Assembly: GCA_963377175.1 (NCBI GenBank)
Contig: CAUJNA010001529.1
Span: 1 to 64,000 of the forward strand
DNA length: 64,000 bases
Reading direction: 5' to 3'
DNA from: Effrenium voratum
Taxonomy: Eukaryota; Sar; Dinophyceae; Suessiales; Symbiodiniaceae
The notes under the pieces were generated by a model. The model saw only the letters and a program-made list of their open reading frames with translations. It had not been told where the DNA came from and ran no database searches. The position numbers were made by a program, and so were the translations under genes. This document shows, in pieces, positions 54,431-63,294 of this stretch (the stretch's first letter is position 1; each line of letters opens with the position of its first letter).

Positions 54431-55560
54431 TTAGTCCCACCCTCTCCCCGATTTTCCCCCCACGGCCAAGCGCGTCACTTCTTCTTGCCGCCGCGAGGGC
54501 GCCTGTAGCCCTTCTCCTCGAAGGCATGCTGCCGCTTCGACCTGCAGGGCGGAGGGGACAAGTGAAAAAAAGAGGAAGAGCGGCTGAGCCGCTTCAGTAA
54601 AAAAGCCACGCACGACAGCAGCACTGCTATTGTCGCCGAGCTGCTTCTCGGCCTTCGCTTTCGCCGCCGCGCTGCTGCCGCCGCCGCCGCCGCTGGCTGC
54701 GGACCTCGGGGCGGGAGCTGGAGGCGGCGCGGCCCATGGCGGAGCTGCCATGTGCTTGCCCGTGGCGCCAGGGTATGCCTTCGGCGGCGTCTTCGGCGAA
54801 GCGAGCGCGGGCATCTTTGGCAGCGAAGGAGCCACCGGGGCCTCGTCTGCTGCAGGAGCCGCGCAGGCTGCAGCAGGGGCAGCAGGGGTCGCTGCAGCGG
54901 GCGGCGCCGCAGCCTTCGCGGGCGGCGTTTTCGGCGCAGCCACCACGGCCGCGGCCGTCTTCGGCACAGCCGCAGCCGCTTGCGGCGTCTTCGGCGAAGC
55001 CGCAGCCGCAGGCGGCATTGGCACGGCCGCAGGCGGCGCCGCCGCCTGCGGCGCATCCAGCGTCTCCGCGATCTGCGCCAGTGCGGCAATGGCCGCCGGC
55101 TCATCCCCCACGCGCTCCGCCGTGTACTCCGAGTACTCCTCCTCCTCCTCCTCCTCCTCCTCCTCCTCCTCCTCCTCCTCGAGATCATCCTGCATGTGGT
55201 GCTGCTGCAGGATGTCCTGGTCCAAGCTGAGCTGCTCATCCTCTGCGTCCTCGTGCTTGACCGCGCGGCCCTTTTTCTCCTTCTTGTCCTTCTTGCTGCT
55301 TTTGTCCTTCTTGTCCTTCTTGCCCTTGTTGTCCGCGTCCTTCTCCGCGGTCTCCTTCTTGTCCTTCTCCGCGTTCTCCGCCGCGCTTGGCGCCACGCTC
55401 CGCGCGCTGTTCCTGCCGCGGCTCCTCCCGCGGCTCCTCCCACAGCTCCAGCTGTCCTCGCGCTCGGAGCTGGAGTCGCGCCAGCGGCGCCGCCGGCAGC
55501 GGCAGCAGCAGCAGCAGCAGTGGCAGCAGCAGCGGCAACAGCCGCAGCAGCCGCGACCCA
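54431..55560 (-). CDS. Nested transposon ORF, RS-like, acidic and Ala/Pro-rich
   Basis: From ATG near 55560: MGRGCCGCCRCCC, a serine/arginine tract (DSSSEREDSWSCGRSRGRSR), lysine-rich KKDKKDKSSKKDKKEKKG, a run of about 15 glutamates, then Ala/Pro text with repeated KTP(P/Q)A motifs. Fully low complexity, so it is probably disordered. The opposite strand and other frames are also open because of GC bias, so the coding claim is modest. Confidence 0.45.
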
Positions 55561-56052
55561 TGGCTCGCGACAACTGGGCGGCTGCACCTGTGTACCTTAT
55601 AGCCTCATGCACGTGCGCATGCCGCCTGAGCTGCCTCACCTCATGCACGCATGCGTGGCCTTCCTGCATGCATGAGTGGCTTGGGCCGAAAGCATGCATG
55701 CCATGCATGGAAGCTTAGCCGCCGCACGCGCTTCGCGGCGACGGCCGCGGAGTGCTGCGCGCGGCTACGTGGCCGCGTTGCTTCTGCGGGTCGCAGACTT
55801 GCCCGCGCGCACACATGCAAAAACCATGCGAAAAAAAAACAAGAACAAAAAACAATCGCGCACGAACACGCACGTGCGCCGCACGCGCCCTAACACCCAC
55901 ACGCGCGTGCGCACATGCAGGCACAAACGCGCACAGCGCGCGCACAAACACAGACGGACACAATCGGACAAAAAACGCACGCGCGCACACACACAGACGG
56001 ACACACACAAACACATGCGCAAACCAGCCCGTTTTCCTCCCGAGCATGCTCT

Positions 56053-56860
56053 TTATAGATTGCAGGGCGGGGCATGCCCTCTATACACCCAGCAGCTAGG
56101 GGTGCAGCCCCTGCGACCGCGGCACTTGCCGCAGCCGTGCGGAAAAAGCTTGAGCCTCTGTTTCTCAGAAGGAAAAGGCTTCAGCGGCTTCGACTTTGCT
56201 TTCCCCTTAGCTGTAGCTGCAGCGGGTCGCTTCATAGCGGCCCGCTGCTTTGGCACAGCTTTCCCCTTAGCAAAGCCCTTGCCTGCAGTGTTTTTAACGG
56301 GAGCTGCCTTCGCTTTGGCTGCGACGGGAGCTGCCTTCGCTTTGGCTGCGCACATGAGAGCCTCTGCGCACGCAGTCACGGCGGCTGCAGGATTCATCGC
56401 TGCGCGCGAGTTCAGGGCGTCCTTCAACTGCATCACTGTGGCCTGGTAGGCGCTTGGTGCCTGTGGCGCGGCGCTTGCTGCTTGAAGTGGCTTCAGCATG
56501 ACCGCAATCGGGACAGAATCCGCCGGCGGCTGCTGCTGTCGGTCCCCGTCGGAGTGGCGAGGATCTCGGCGCAAAGAGATGTCTCCGCTCCTGCTTCACG
56601 TGCTTCCTGCGGAGCGGCCGCTGCCGCTGCTGCGGTCTGCAGAAGAGCTGCAGGAAGAGGAGCTCCACGAGGGGCACTTGGCGCGGAAGTAGCGGCCGTG
56701 GCCGCTATGTGTGGCAGAGCTTGCTGCCGGGAAGCTGCTGCGGGCGGGCCCGCTGACTCAATCAACGTGTCCAAGCCCTCGACGAAGCTGCCTGCAGGCG
56801 ATGCGTCCTCTATGGCCGGCAGCCGCGGTGAAGAGGCCTGCCAGCTCCATGCGTGCGTAT
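56053..56860 (-). pseudogene. Nested transposon ORF with MKRPA and CGKCRGRRGC tail
   Basis: The C-terminal frame (56574-56053) has ALNSRAAMNPAAAVTACAEA, AKAKAAPV repeats, QRAAMKRPAAATAKGKAK and FPHGCGKCRGRRGCTPSCW. The MKRPA block plus a 'GCxKCRxxxxGCxxC' tail is familiar from dinoflagellate transposon-linked proteins. An N-terminal part in another frame (SPAGSFVEGLDTLIESAG) requires one shift near 56550. Confidence 0.5.
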
Positions 56861-56954
56861 GTGTGCGCGCGTGCGTGCGTCTGTGCGCTGTCTTGTGTGC
56901 GTGCACGCGCGCACGATCGCTGACACGAGCATGACGTGCGCGCAACAGTTATAT

Positions 56955-57545
56955 TTATGTGTTTAGCCGAGAGCCGCTCCTGCGACGTCTGCGAGCCATC
57001 GTGTGAGCGCAAGCCTGCACGCATGATCCGCAGCGCGGGATGTCCCTGCTGCAGCACCTGGCGCAAAGCCTGATGCACCACGCGCGCGGGGCCAGCCTAC
57101 CCGTGCGCCGCAGAGGCATCCTCTCCAGAAGCGCCTGCAGCTGCGTCAAGGGCACCAGCTGCTGCCCAGGCGATCCTGAGCCATATGCGGCCTGACGAAC
57201 GTGAGCAGGTAGATCCTCGAACCTGCGCGGCAAGTGGTGCGCCGCAGACGGAGGCAGATCGGCCACTCGAGTCCGCAGCAAGTGGCCGCGCGCATGGCCC
57301 TTGATCTGCTGTAAGGCTGTGAGCAGGTGGCTGCAGTGCCCGCTCCAAATTCTGTTCTGGTGGTACAAGATGCAGAACAGCATGCCAAAGGTGCGCTCCG
57401 CAAGCCCAGCAGCGCCGCGAAGTCCAGCAGCTTGCCAAGCAACTCCAAGTTCGCCGGCCAAGTAGGACAGGCCGCAACCTCCTGAGAGCGGAAGGCGCGT
57501 GAAGTCCTGCATCTTGCCGCAGCCCCGGGCATCAGCCTCTGCCAT
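56955..57545 (-). CDS. Nested transposon first ORF, unknown
   Basis: From ATG at 57545: MAEADARGCGKMQDFTRLPL, then AERTFGMLFCILYHQNRIWS and GHCSHLLTALQQIKGHARG. A TATATA lies within 15 bp upstream of the ATG (57553-57560). No domain was recognised. The reading continues to 56955 with arginine-rich text that may not be real. Confidence 0.45.
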   Translation of the reverse strand: MAEADARGCGKMQDFTRLPLSGGCGLSYLAGELGVAWQAAGLRGAAGLAERTFGMLFCILYHQNRIWSGHCSHLLTALQQIKGHARGHLLRTRVADLPPSAAHHLPRRFEDLPAHVRQAAYGSGSPGQQLVPLTQLQALLERMPLRRTGRLAPRAWCIRLCARCCSRDIPRCGSCVQACAHTMARRRRRSGSRLNT

Positions 57546-58000
57546 GGCGCCGCTATATACTGTCAGCAGTGCGTGGCTCGTGCGTACCTGCGCTTGTCTT
57601 GCTTCTGCATGTGCGCCTGCCTGCGTGCGTGTACGCCTGCCTGCGTGCGCCCACTCGCATGCCGCTGCGCTTGAGCATATGCAAGTCCGCGGCAAGGCCG
57701 CGCAGCATGATTCTCCATAACACTAGCCGCAAAGTATACGCCCGCGCATATAGAGCGGCAAAGCCGCTTTTTCCGCGAGATGCGCAACCCTGCGGCGGCG
57801 CCGCGTTAATTCTGCCGGTGTTTTCATGCCTGCATAATTTTTACGGAGTGTCAACTGCGCATTTTTCGCTGCGAATTATACGAAACTCTATAATTCGCTG
57901 CGATTTCCGCATTTTGTCGCTTCTGCAAAAAAAGTGCCAAAAAAGACGTCTAAAAAGTTATTTCTAGTTATTTTAGTTATTTAAGTTAGTTGAAGTTATC

Positions 58001-58105
58001 TTAGATACACAACTGCTAGAACTGCTAACCTTGACTATAAGTCCCCTTATACAAATTAACGAGACCACGTTGAGGAGTCTCGAGGGGGCATGCACAATTA
58101 TGTGA
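58001..58105 (+). pseudogene. C-terminal 34 codons of the split accessory ORF
   Basis: Read in phase from the right GAAGTTATC copy: LDTQLLELLTLTISPLIQIN and onward to a TGA at 58103-58105. It is the detached end of the ORF that starts at 45118, and is separated from it only by the nested transposon. Confidence 0.75.
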
Positions 58106-58600
58106 ACACACCCTACCCGGAGCACCCAGGGGAGGCGCCCGAGCTGATGCCAGCGGAGGTCAGGCATCACCGGGAGCAGAGCTCCTACCTTTCGTCGAGG
58201 GGACATCGGCGGAGCACAGGTCGAATAGGAGGTTCATCGTCCAGCATGTTCTGGCAAGGGAGGCTGGTGAGCCTTTCATCTATGCTGTGATCCGGAACAA
58301 GGCGATCACTCGGGAGCGGGTTACCGCTGCCCACATCGTGTTTCCTAATCGCGATAGCGAGTGGAACGCCGTGTTGGAGCGGGCTGTGCACAACGACTTC
58401 ATGTATGCGGCTCCCGAGCCGCTGGGAGGATTGATCAAGAGTACATCAACCCTCGAGACCGGAAATCTGCGCCATGGGCTGATCAGCAGTGGAACATGAA
58501 GAAGTTGGCGACTCAACATCCCGTTAGGGATGAGGCAGGACATTCAGGCGAAATACCACCATGGACGAGCGCCCCCGGGAGATTGGGCAGGTATGCCTGA
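58090..58600 (+). pseudogene. Element B accessory ORF 2, unknown, frameshifted
   Basis: ATG 58090 overlaps the stop of the preceding ORF. The start frame (NTPYPEHPGEAPELMPAEVR) gives way after about 58185 to a frame with RRFIVQHVLAREAGEPFIYA, VIRNKAITRERVTAAHIVFP and WNAVLERAVHNDFMYAAPEP. No family was recognised; the middle looks like a compact alpha/beta domain. Confidence 0.45.
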
Positions 58601-58998
58601 TCGGGGTGATTATATGGTTCGTGGTGCCGTTAGTGACCCGAACCGCAGGGCGTATGATTGTCTCCGCGCACGTGAGGGCAACCTTGCTGAACGCGCAAAC
58701 GGGTCAATGCATCCCTTTGGATGATCCGACCTGGGTGCCGGAGGTGGCATCTTCGCATCTGCTGGTGGGGACGATCACCACAATCGCATCGCACGTGGAC
58801 TGTGCCCTTGGGCGCGCATGGCGTATGCCTCTGTTCCATCCTCAGCTGACGGCGGCAACGGCGATGCTGGAGAAGTTGCAGAAGTACTTCAACGCGCTGA
58901 ACGAAGCAGTACTAGGCAAGCGGTTGGGTACCGCGCCTTTCAGCCGGTCACCTTGCTCCGGAGTTGCGGACTATCCCGACGAGGGAGCAGATGCCTGA
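58561..58998 (+). CDS. Element B accessory ORF 3, possible membrane segment
   Basis: 145 codons. IGQVCLIGVIIWFVVPLVTR (residues about 6-25) is hydrophobic enough for one transmembrane helix. PEVASSHLLVGTITTIASHV and TAATAMLEKLQKYFNALNEA follow. A hydrophobic N-terminal helix followed by a helical domain would suit a membrane-associated protein, but an alternative frame (58530-58724) overlaps its start. Unknown family. Confidence 0.4.
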   Translation: MDERPREIGQVCLIGVIIWFVVPLVTRTAGRMIVSAHVRATLLNAQTGQCIPLDDPTWVPEVASSHLLVGTITTIASHVDCALGRAWRMPLFHPQLTAATAMLEKLQKYFNALNEAVLGKRLGTAPFSRSPCSGVADYPDEGADA

Positions 58999-59413
58999 CA
59001 CGCTGGCGCAATCAGCGGCTGAAATCATGCTGTCCCATGTTTCGGCGTTGTCTCACTCGGGGTCTTCTGCCGATAGGAAGGAGATCCTCGGTAGGGATGG
59101 CAACCCATTCGGGAAGTCATGGTTTGAGGATGAGCCCGATGGAGCTACCTGGCCCGGACACCACATGGCTGGAGGTGTTGCCGTTCCCCTGAAGCCAAAG
59201 ACGAAGATCGTATGGGGAAAGCGACCCCATGTTGATGACGAGGGCGAGATGGACCCGGAGGCGAGCTCATCGGGGCAACAGAGGACCGAGCCGGCCCCCG
59301 ATAGGGGTGCCGGGTCAGGAAAGGACGACGACGAGACTCTTCCTGATATAGGGAAACTTTCCATGGCGGAGGAGAAGAAGGACGACATGGATGTGGACCA
59401 GGAGTGGAGATGA
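58964..59413 (+). CDS. Element B accessory ORF 4, acidic C-terminus
   Basis: 149 codons overlapping the end of ORF 3. QSAAEIMLSHVSALSHSGSS, GNPFGKSWFEDEPDGATWPG and KPKTKIVWGKRPHVDDEGEM precede an acidic tail. No known domain. Confidence 0.4.
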   Translation: MRTIPTREQMPDTLAQSAAEIMLSHVSALSHSGSSADRKEILGRDGNPFGKSWFEDEPDGATWPGHHMAGGVAVPLKPKTKIVWGKRPHVDDEGEMDPEASSSGQQRTEPAPDRGAGSGKDDDETLPDIGKLSMAEEKKDDMDVDQEWR

Positions 59414-59996
59414 TCTTCACTCTGCGCTTGGTAGGTCTTCGGCAAAGGATGCGGTAGCGCCCTTGACGGCCTCTAAGGCGATGGCGATGAAGCCTGAAGG
59501 GAGTGAGGTCAGGTTGCAGTCGGCGGAGCGAGCTGCTGCGAGCTCGGTGGAGGGTCATTTCCTGGTGTTGCCGGAGAGTTCGGTGGTGGACGCCTTCCTG
59601 ACGATGTCATCCAATAGGGTGCTAAATAGGCAGGTCAGAGATTTCATCAGGAATGGTGAGAATGCTTCTGCACTGGAGGTCCTCAACCAGATTGTGACAA
59701 ACTCTCGCCTCGGGAGAGGGCGTCGAGATTCGGATGTTTCCCGTACTCCTTCTCGGAGGTCCGTTAGGACTCTGGACACCAGGGATTCCCGAGAATCGAG
59801 AAGGCGCAGATATCGACCGCGGCGCGACGAAGATCGAGACCGGAGGAGGGACGATGTTCGAGATCGTCGTGATGATGATTCGCTCGATCGAGAGCGAGAT
59901 CGAAGGCGAGATGATCGCAGGAGATCCGAGAGGGATCGTGACAGGGACCGTGCGAGGGGCGGACGTGACCGGAGAAGACGTGACGATAGCCGATAG
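59391..59996 (+). CDS. Element B accessory ORF 5, RD/RS-rich tail
   Basis: 201 codons overlapping ORF 4. The ordered part (SSVEGHFLVLPESSVVDAFL, NRQVRDFIRNGENASALEVL) is followed by a long arginine/aspartate-rich tail (RDRRRDDVRDRRDDDSLDRE) like the RD/RS tails of RNA-binding proteins. It could bind nucleic acid or the element's RNA. Family unknown. Confidence 0.45.
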   Translation: MWTRSGDDLHSALGRSSAKDAVAPLTASKAMAMKPEGSEVRLQSAERAAASSVEGHFLVLPESSVVDAFLTMSSNRVLNRQVRDFIRNGENASALEVLNQIVTNSRLGRGRRDSDVSRTPSRRSVRTLDTRDSRESRRRRYRPRRDEDRDRRRDDVRDRRDDDSLDRERDRRRDDRRRSERDRDRDRARGGRDRRRRDDSR

Positions 59997-59999
59997 GCT

Positions 60000-60559
60000 G
60001 AGTCACGGGGATTGCGGCCGATAGGCTTGCGTCCATTCTCCGATGGTCGGCGCGGTGCGGAGGTGATGATGTTCCTTCCGGACCGCTGAGGCGCGGAGAT
60101 CATGTCTCTCCCGCACCGCTGCTCGGCTGCTGGTCGTGCTCATCATGAAGTAGTGTGAGTGAGAGGGGATGCAAGGTACTCCCAAGTTTGCGGAATTCAA
60201 ATATTTTTCAGATACGCATGGTCAGGGGTACCTCTTCCCGATAGGCGAGGGTACTGATGAACATTCGTTATCCTTTATTTCATGGCTTCTGATAAGAATT
60301 GAACTACTTGCATTGTTGATGCAAACAGTTGTGGCCTAGTGTCGTCATGTGGACTTTTCCACAAGGTATGTTGGACAGCGTTACCCCGATTAATTCGGGG
60401 TGGTGGCGGGAATTTAATGCCCGGGATGTCGCGCAACTGCCTTTGTGGGTTTGCTCCACCGCTGACGGCGGTAGTGTCCAGCTGTTTGCGGACGCATGCG
60501 AGCAGTTAAATCCTATCAGTAAATGGCACGCTCCACCCGTCATATGACGGGCTCCTCGT
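60000..60559 (+). other. Element B 3' untranslated region with palindromes
   Basis: No gene. Contains a mini-hairpin (60017-60026), an inverted repeat CCCCGA...TCGGGG around 60384-60400 and a perfect 16-bp palindrome CCCGTCATATGACGGG at 60536-60551, just upstream of the polypurine tract. Confidence 0.6.
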
Positions 60560-60567
60560 GAGGGGGG
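60560..60567 (+). other. Element B polypurine tract
   Basis: GAGGGGGG directly abuts the 3' LTR, the place and composition of the plus-strand primer of LTR retrotransposons. Confidence 0.9.
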
Positions 60568-60899
60568 TGTGATTAGCCATGATTCGTTTCATCATCAGGG
60601 ATGTCGCGGTAGTGACTGACCTGTGATGTTTGGCTCAAGTTTGCGGGTCCGTCGCGCGGAGAAAGAGACATCGGCCCGGGGCAGATTGGTGGGGTCTGCC
60701 CGTGCGGTTCATCGTCGATCAAGGTTGCGGGTACTTGTTTACTTGTTTTGGTATTTTCCTTTTGGTTGTTGTTCTCTGGTGTGTGGGAAACCCTGATCTT
60801 TGGGACCGGGGATTGGCTTGCTTTTGGGGAACCTTTCTTTTGTGGCTTGTTTACCCCAACTTACCCATTGCCTGGGCACAGGCTCGTGCCCGAATCACA
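60568..60899 (+). repeat. Element B 3' LTR
   Basis: 332 bp, TGTGATT to AATCACA, followed by TGTTA (60900-60904). TTTGGCTCAAG at 60629-60639 equals the last 11 bases of the dinoflagellate spliced leader. Confidence 0.97.
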
Positions 60900-60904
60900 T
60901 GTTA

Positions 60905-62215
60905 TGTTTATTGTTATTGTTCTTGTTGCTTTGTGGTAGTGGTGTTGTTGTTCTTGTTCTGTTCTTGTTCTTGCTATTGTTCTTGTTCTTGTTTGTTATT
61001 GTTCTTGTTCTTGTTCTTGTTGTTTGGTGGTAGTGGTGTTGTTGTTGTTCTTGTTCTTGTGATTGTTGTTTGGTGGTAGTGGTGTTCTTGTTCTTGTTAT
61101 TGTTCTTATTCTTGTTCTTGTTTTTGGTGGCAGTGGTGTTGTTGCGTGTGTTCTTCTTCTTGTTCTGGTTCTTGTTCTTGTTGTCGTTGTTTGGTGGCAG
61201 TCTTGCTCTTGTTCTTGTTCTTGTTCTCGTTCTTGTTGTGTGGTGGTAGTAGTGTTCTTGTTCGTGGTTTTGTCTTTTTCTTGTTCTTGTTTTTGCTCTT
61301 GTTGGTTGGTGGTAGTGGTGTTGTTGGTCTTGGTCTTGTTCTTGTGCTTGTTGTTTGTTGGTAGTGGTGTTGTTGTTCTTGTTCTTGTTCTTGTTCTTGC
61401 TCTTCTTGTTTGGTGGTAGTGGTGTTGATGTTCTTGTTCTTGTTCTTGTGCTTGTGCTTGTTGTTGGGTAATAGTGGTGTTGTTGTTCTTGTTCTTGATC
61501 TTGTGCTTCTTGTGTTGTGGTAGTGGTGTTCTTGTTCTTGTACTTGTTCTTGTTGTTTGGTGGTAGTGGTGTTCTTGTTCTTGTTCTTGTTCTTGGTCTT
61601 TTTCTTGCGCTTGTTGTTTGGGGGTAGTGGTGTTCTTGTTCCTGTCCTTGTTATTGTTCTTGCTGTTTGGTGGTAGTTGTGTTGTTGTTCTTGTTCTTGT
61701 TCTTATGCATGTTGTTTGGTGGTAGCGGTGTTGTTGTTATTGTTTTTGTTCGTGTGCGTGTTGTTTGGTAGTAGTGGTGTTGTTGTTCTTGTTATTGTTA
61801 TTGTTCTTGTTCTTGTTGTTTGGTGGTAGTGGTGTTCTTGTACTTGTTCTTGTTCTGGTTCTTGTTCTTGTTCTTGTTGTTTGCTGGTAGTGGTGTTGTT
61901 GTTCTTGTTCTTGGTCTTGTTCTTGTTGTTGTTGGTGGTGTTGTCCTTGTCCTTGTCCTTGTTCTTGTTGTTGCGGTTGTTGTTGTTGGTGGTGTTGTTG
62001 TTGTTGTTCTTGTTCTTGTTGTTTTTTGGCGGTAGTGTTGTTGTTCTTGTTGTTCTTGTTGTTGTTGGTGGTGTTGGGTGGTAGTGGTGGTGATGTTCTT
62101 GTTGTTGTTGTTGTTGCTGTTGGTGTTTTTGTTGTTTGGTGGTAAGGTGTTGTTGTTATTATTGTTACTGTTGTTGTTGGTGTTGCTGTTGTTGTTGTAG
62201 ATGTTCTTGGTATTG
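60905..62215. repeat. G/T-only minisatellite, right arm
   Basis: Continuation of the array cut by element B, with the same unit blocks. The distinctive segment around gttcttgtacttgttcttg at 61833 is another copy of those at 31487 and 32897. ORFs here are artefacts. Confidence 0.9.
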
Positions 62216-62284
62216 TTCATCTTTGTGTGGGGTTCTTATTTTTACCGCTGCGCGCCCGACTCCCGCCGCCGCGCCCGACCCCCG

Positions 62285-62745
62285 CCGCCGCGCCCGACTC
62301 ACTCACTCACACACACTCCGCGCCCGACTCCCGCCGCCGCTGCCGCCCCGTTGCTCTCACTCACTCACACACACTCACTCACACACACTCACTCACACAC
62401 ACTCACTCACACACACTCACTCACACACACTCACTCACACACACTCACTCACACACACTTACTCACATACTCACTCACACACACTCACTCACACACACTC
62501 ACTCACACACACACTCACTCACACACACTCACTTACACACACTCACTCACACACACACTCAATCACTCACACTCGCTCACACTCACTCACTCACTCACCC
62601 GCACAAAGTCACTCACTCACACACAGTCACTCACACACACTGATTCACACACACTCAGTCACACACACTCACTCACTCACACACACTCACTCACACACAC
62701 TCACTCACACACACTGACTCACACACACTCACTCACTCACACACG
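62285..62745. repeat. CACTCACTCACACA microsatellite
   Basis: About 460 bp of actcactcacacac units of about 14 bp with small variations. The strand is C/A/T-only. Confidence 0.95.
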
Positions 62746-63294
62746 GCTTGCGTTTGCGTGGCAGAGGCAGCATTGGGGAGCTGTTTAAAGGGCTGGGACG
62801 TTGTCGCGCGCGCGGCTGTGGGCCCCCTATCTCGCGTGGCAGGCGCAGCACTTTGGAGAGGCAAGTGCTGAAATCGTGGCAGGCGCAGTACTTCGTGCGC
62901 CTGGGCTTGCCTTTGCGTGGCGGGGGCAGCGTTTGGGAGCTGTCTAAAGGGCTGGGATGTTGTGGCGCGCGCGGCTGTGGGCCCCCATCTCGCGTGGCAG
63001 GCGCAGCACTTTGGAGATGCAAGTGCTGAAGTCGTGGCAGGCGCAGTACTTCATGTACCTGGGCTTGCGTTTGCGTGGCAGGGGCAGCATTTGGGAGCTG
63101 TCTAAAGGGCTGGGATGTTGTGGCGCGCGCGGCTGTGGGCCCCCATCTCCCGTGGCAGGCACAGCGCTTTGGAGGTGCTGAAATCGTGGCAGGCGCAGTA
63201 CTTCGTGCACCTGGGCTTGCGCTTGCGTGGCAGGGGCAGCATTTGGGAGCTGTCTAAAGGGCTGGGGTGTTGTCGCGCGCGCGGCTGTGGGCCG
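62746..63294. repeat. GC-rich satellite, period about 157 bp
   Basis: Units start with gcttgcgtttgcgtggca near 62747, 62904, 63063 and 63216 (periods 157, 159, 153) and include cgcgcgcgcggctgtgggcc. About 3.5 copies with high similarity. The overlapping ORFs on both strands are compositional. Confidence 0.9.

Larger units (their letters stand above)
47026..57991 (-). mobile_element. Nested DNA transposon, 10.97 kb, dinoflagellate-type transposase
   Basis: Bounded by a 9-bp direct repeat and inserted in the element B accessory ORF. All plausible genes are on the minus strand. Contents from right to left: unknown ORF, MKRPA/CGKC ORF, RS/acidic ORF, tandem repeats, C4-type ORF, two unknown ORFs, transposase. 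No convincing terminal inverted repeats were seen; the two ends share only similar A/T-rich words (ctgc-aaaa-agtg) in direct orientation. A 9-bp duplication fits Mutator-like elements, but the class is not proven. Confidence 0.8.
34269..60899 (+). mobile_element. Element B: very large Ty1/copia-type LTR retrotransposon, 26.6 kb
   Basis: LTRs at 34269-34648 and 60568-60899 start TGTGATT and end AATCACA, perfectly inverted ends. TGTTA flanks both sides (34264-34268 and 60900-60904), a 5-bp duplication within the G/T array. A primer-site candidate follows the 5' LTR and GAGGGGGG precedes the 3' LTR. Domain order gag-protease-integrase-RT-RNase H defines the Ty1/copia group. Without the nested 10.97-kb transposon and one 9-bp duplication it is about 15.66 kb, three times a usual copia. 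The extra length is dUTPase, methyltransferase-like and unknown ORFs. Confidence 0.97.

Noticed and set aside
54736..55718. Large + strand ORFs of 300-360 codons opposite the RS/acidic ORF
   Set aside because: They are GC-rich antisense frames over low-complexity sequence; the minus strand has the more sensible order (RS, K-rich, E-rich, A/P-rich).
47026..57991. Terminal inverted repeats of the nested transposon
   Set aside because: The ends share similar words only in direct orientation; no inverted match of useful length was found.
62136..62788. ORF of repeated SLTHTHSLTHTH
   Set aside because: Translation of the CACTCA microsatellite.
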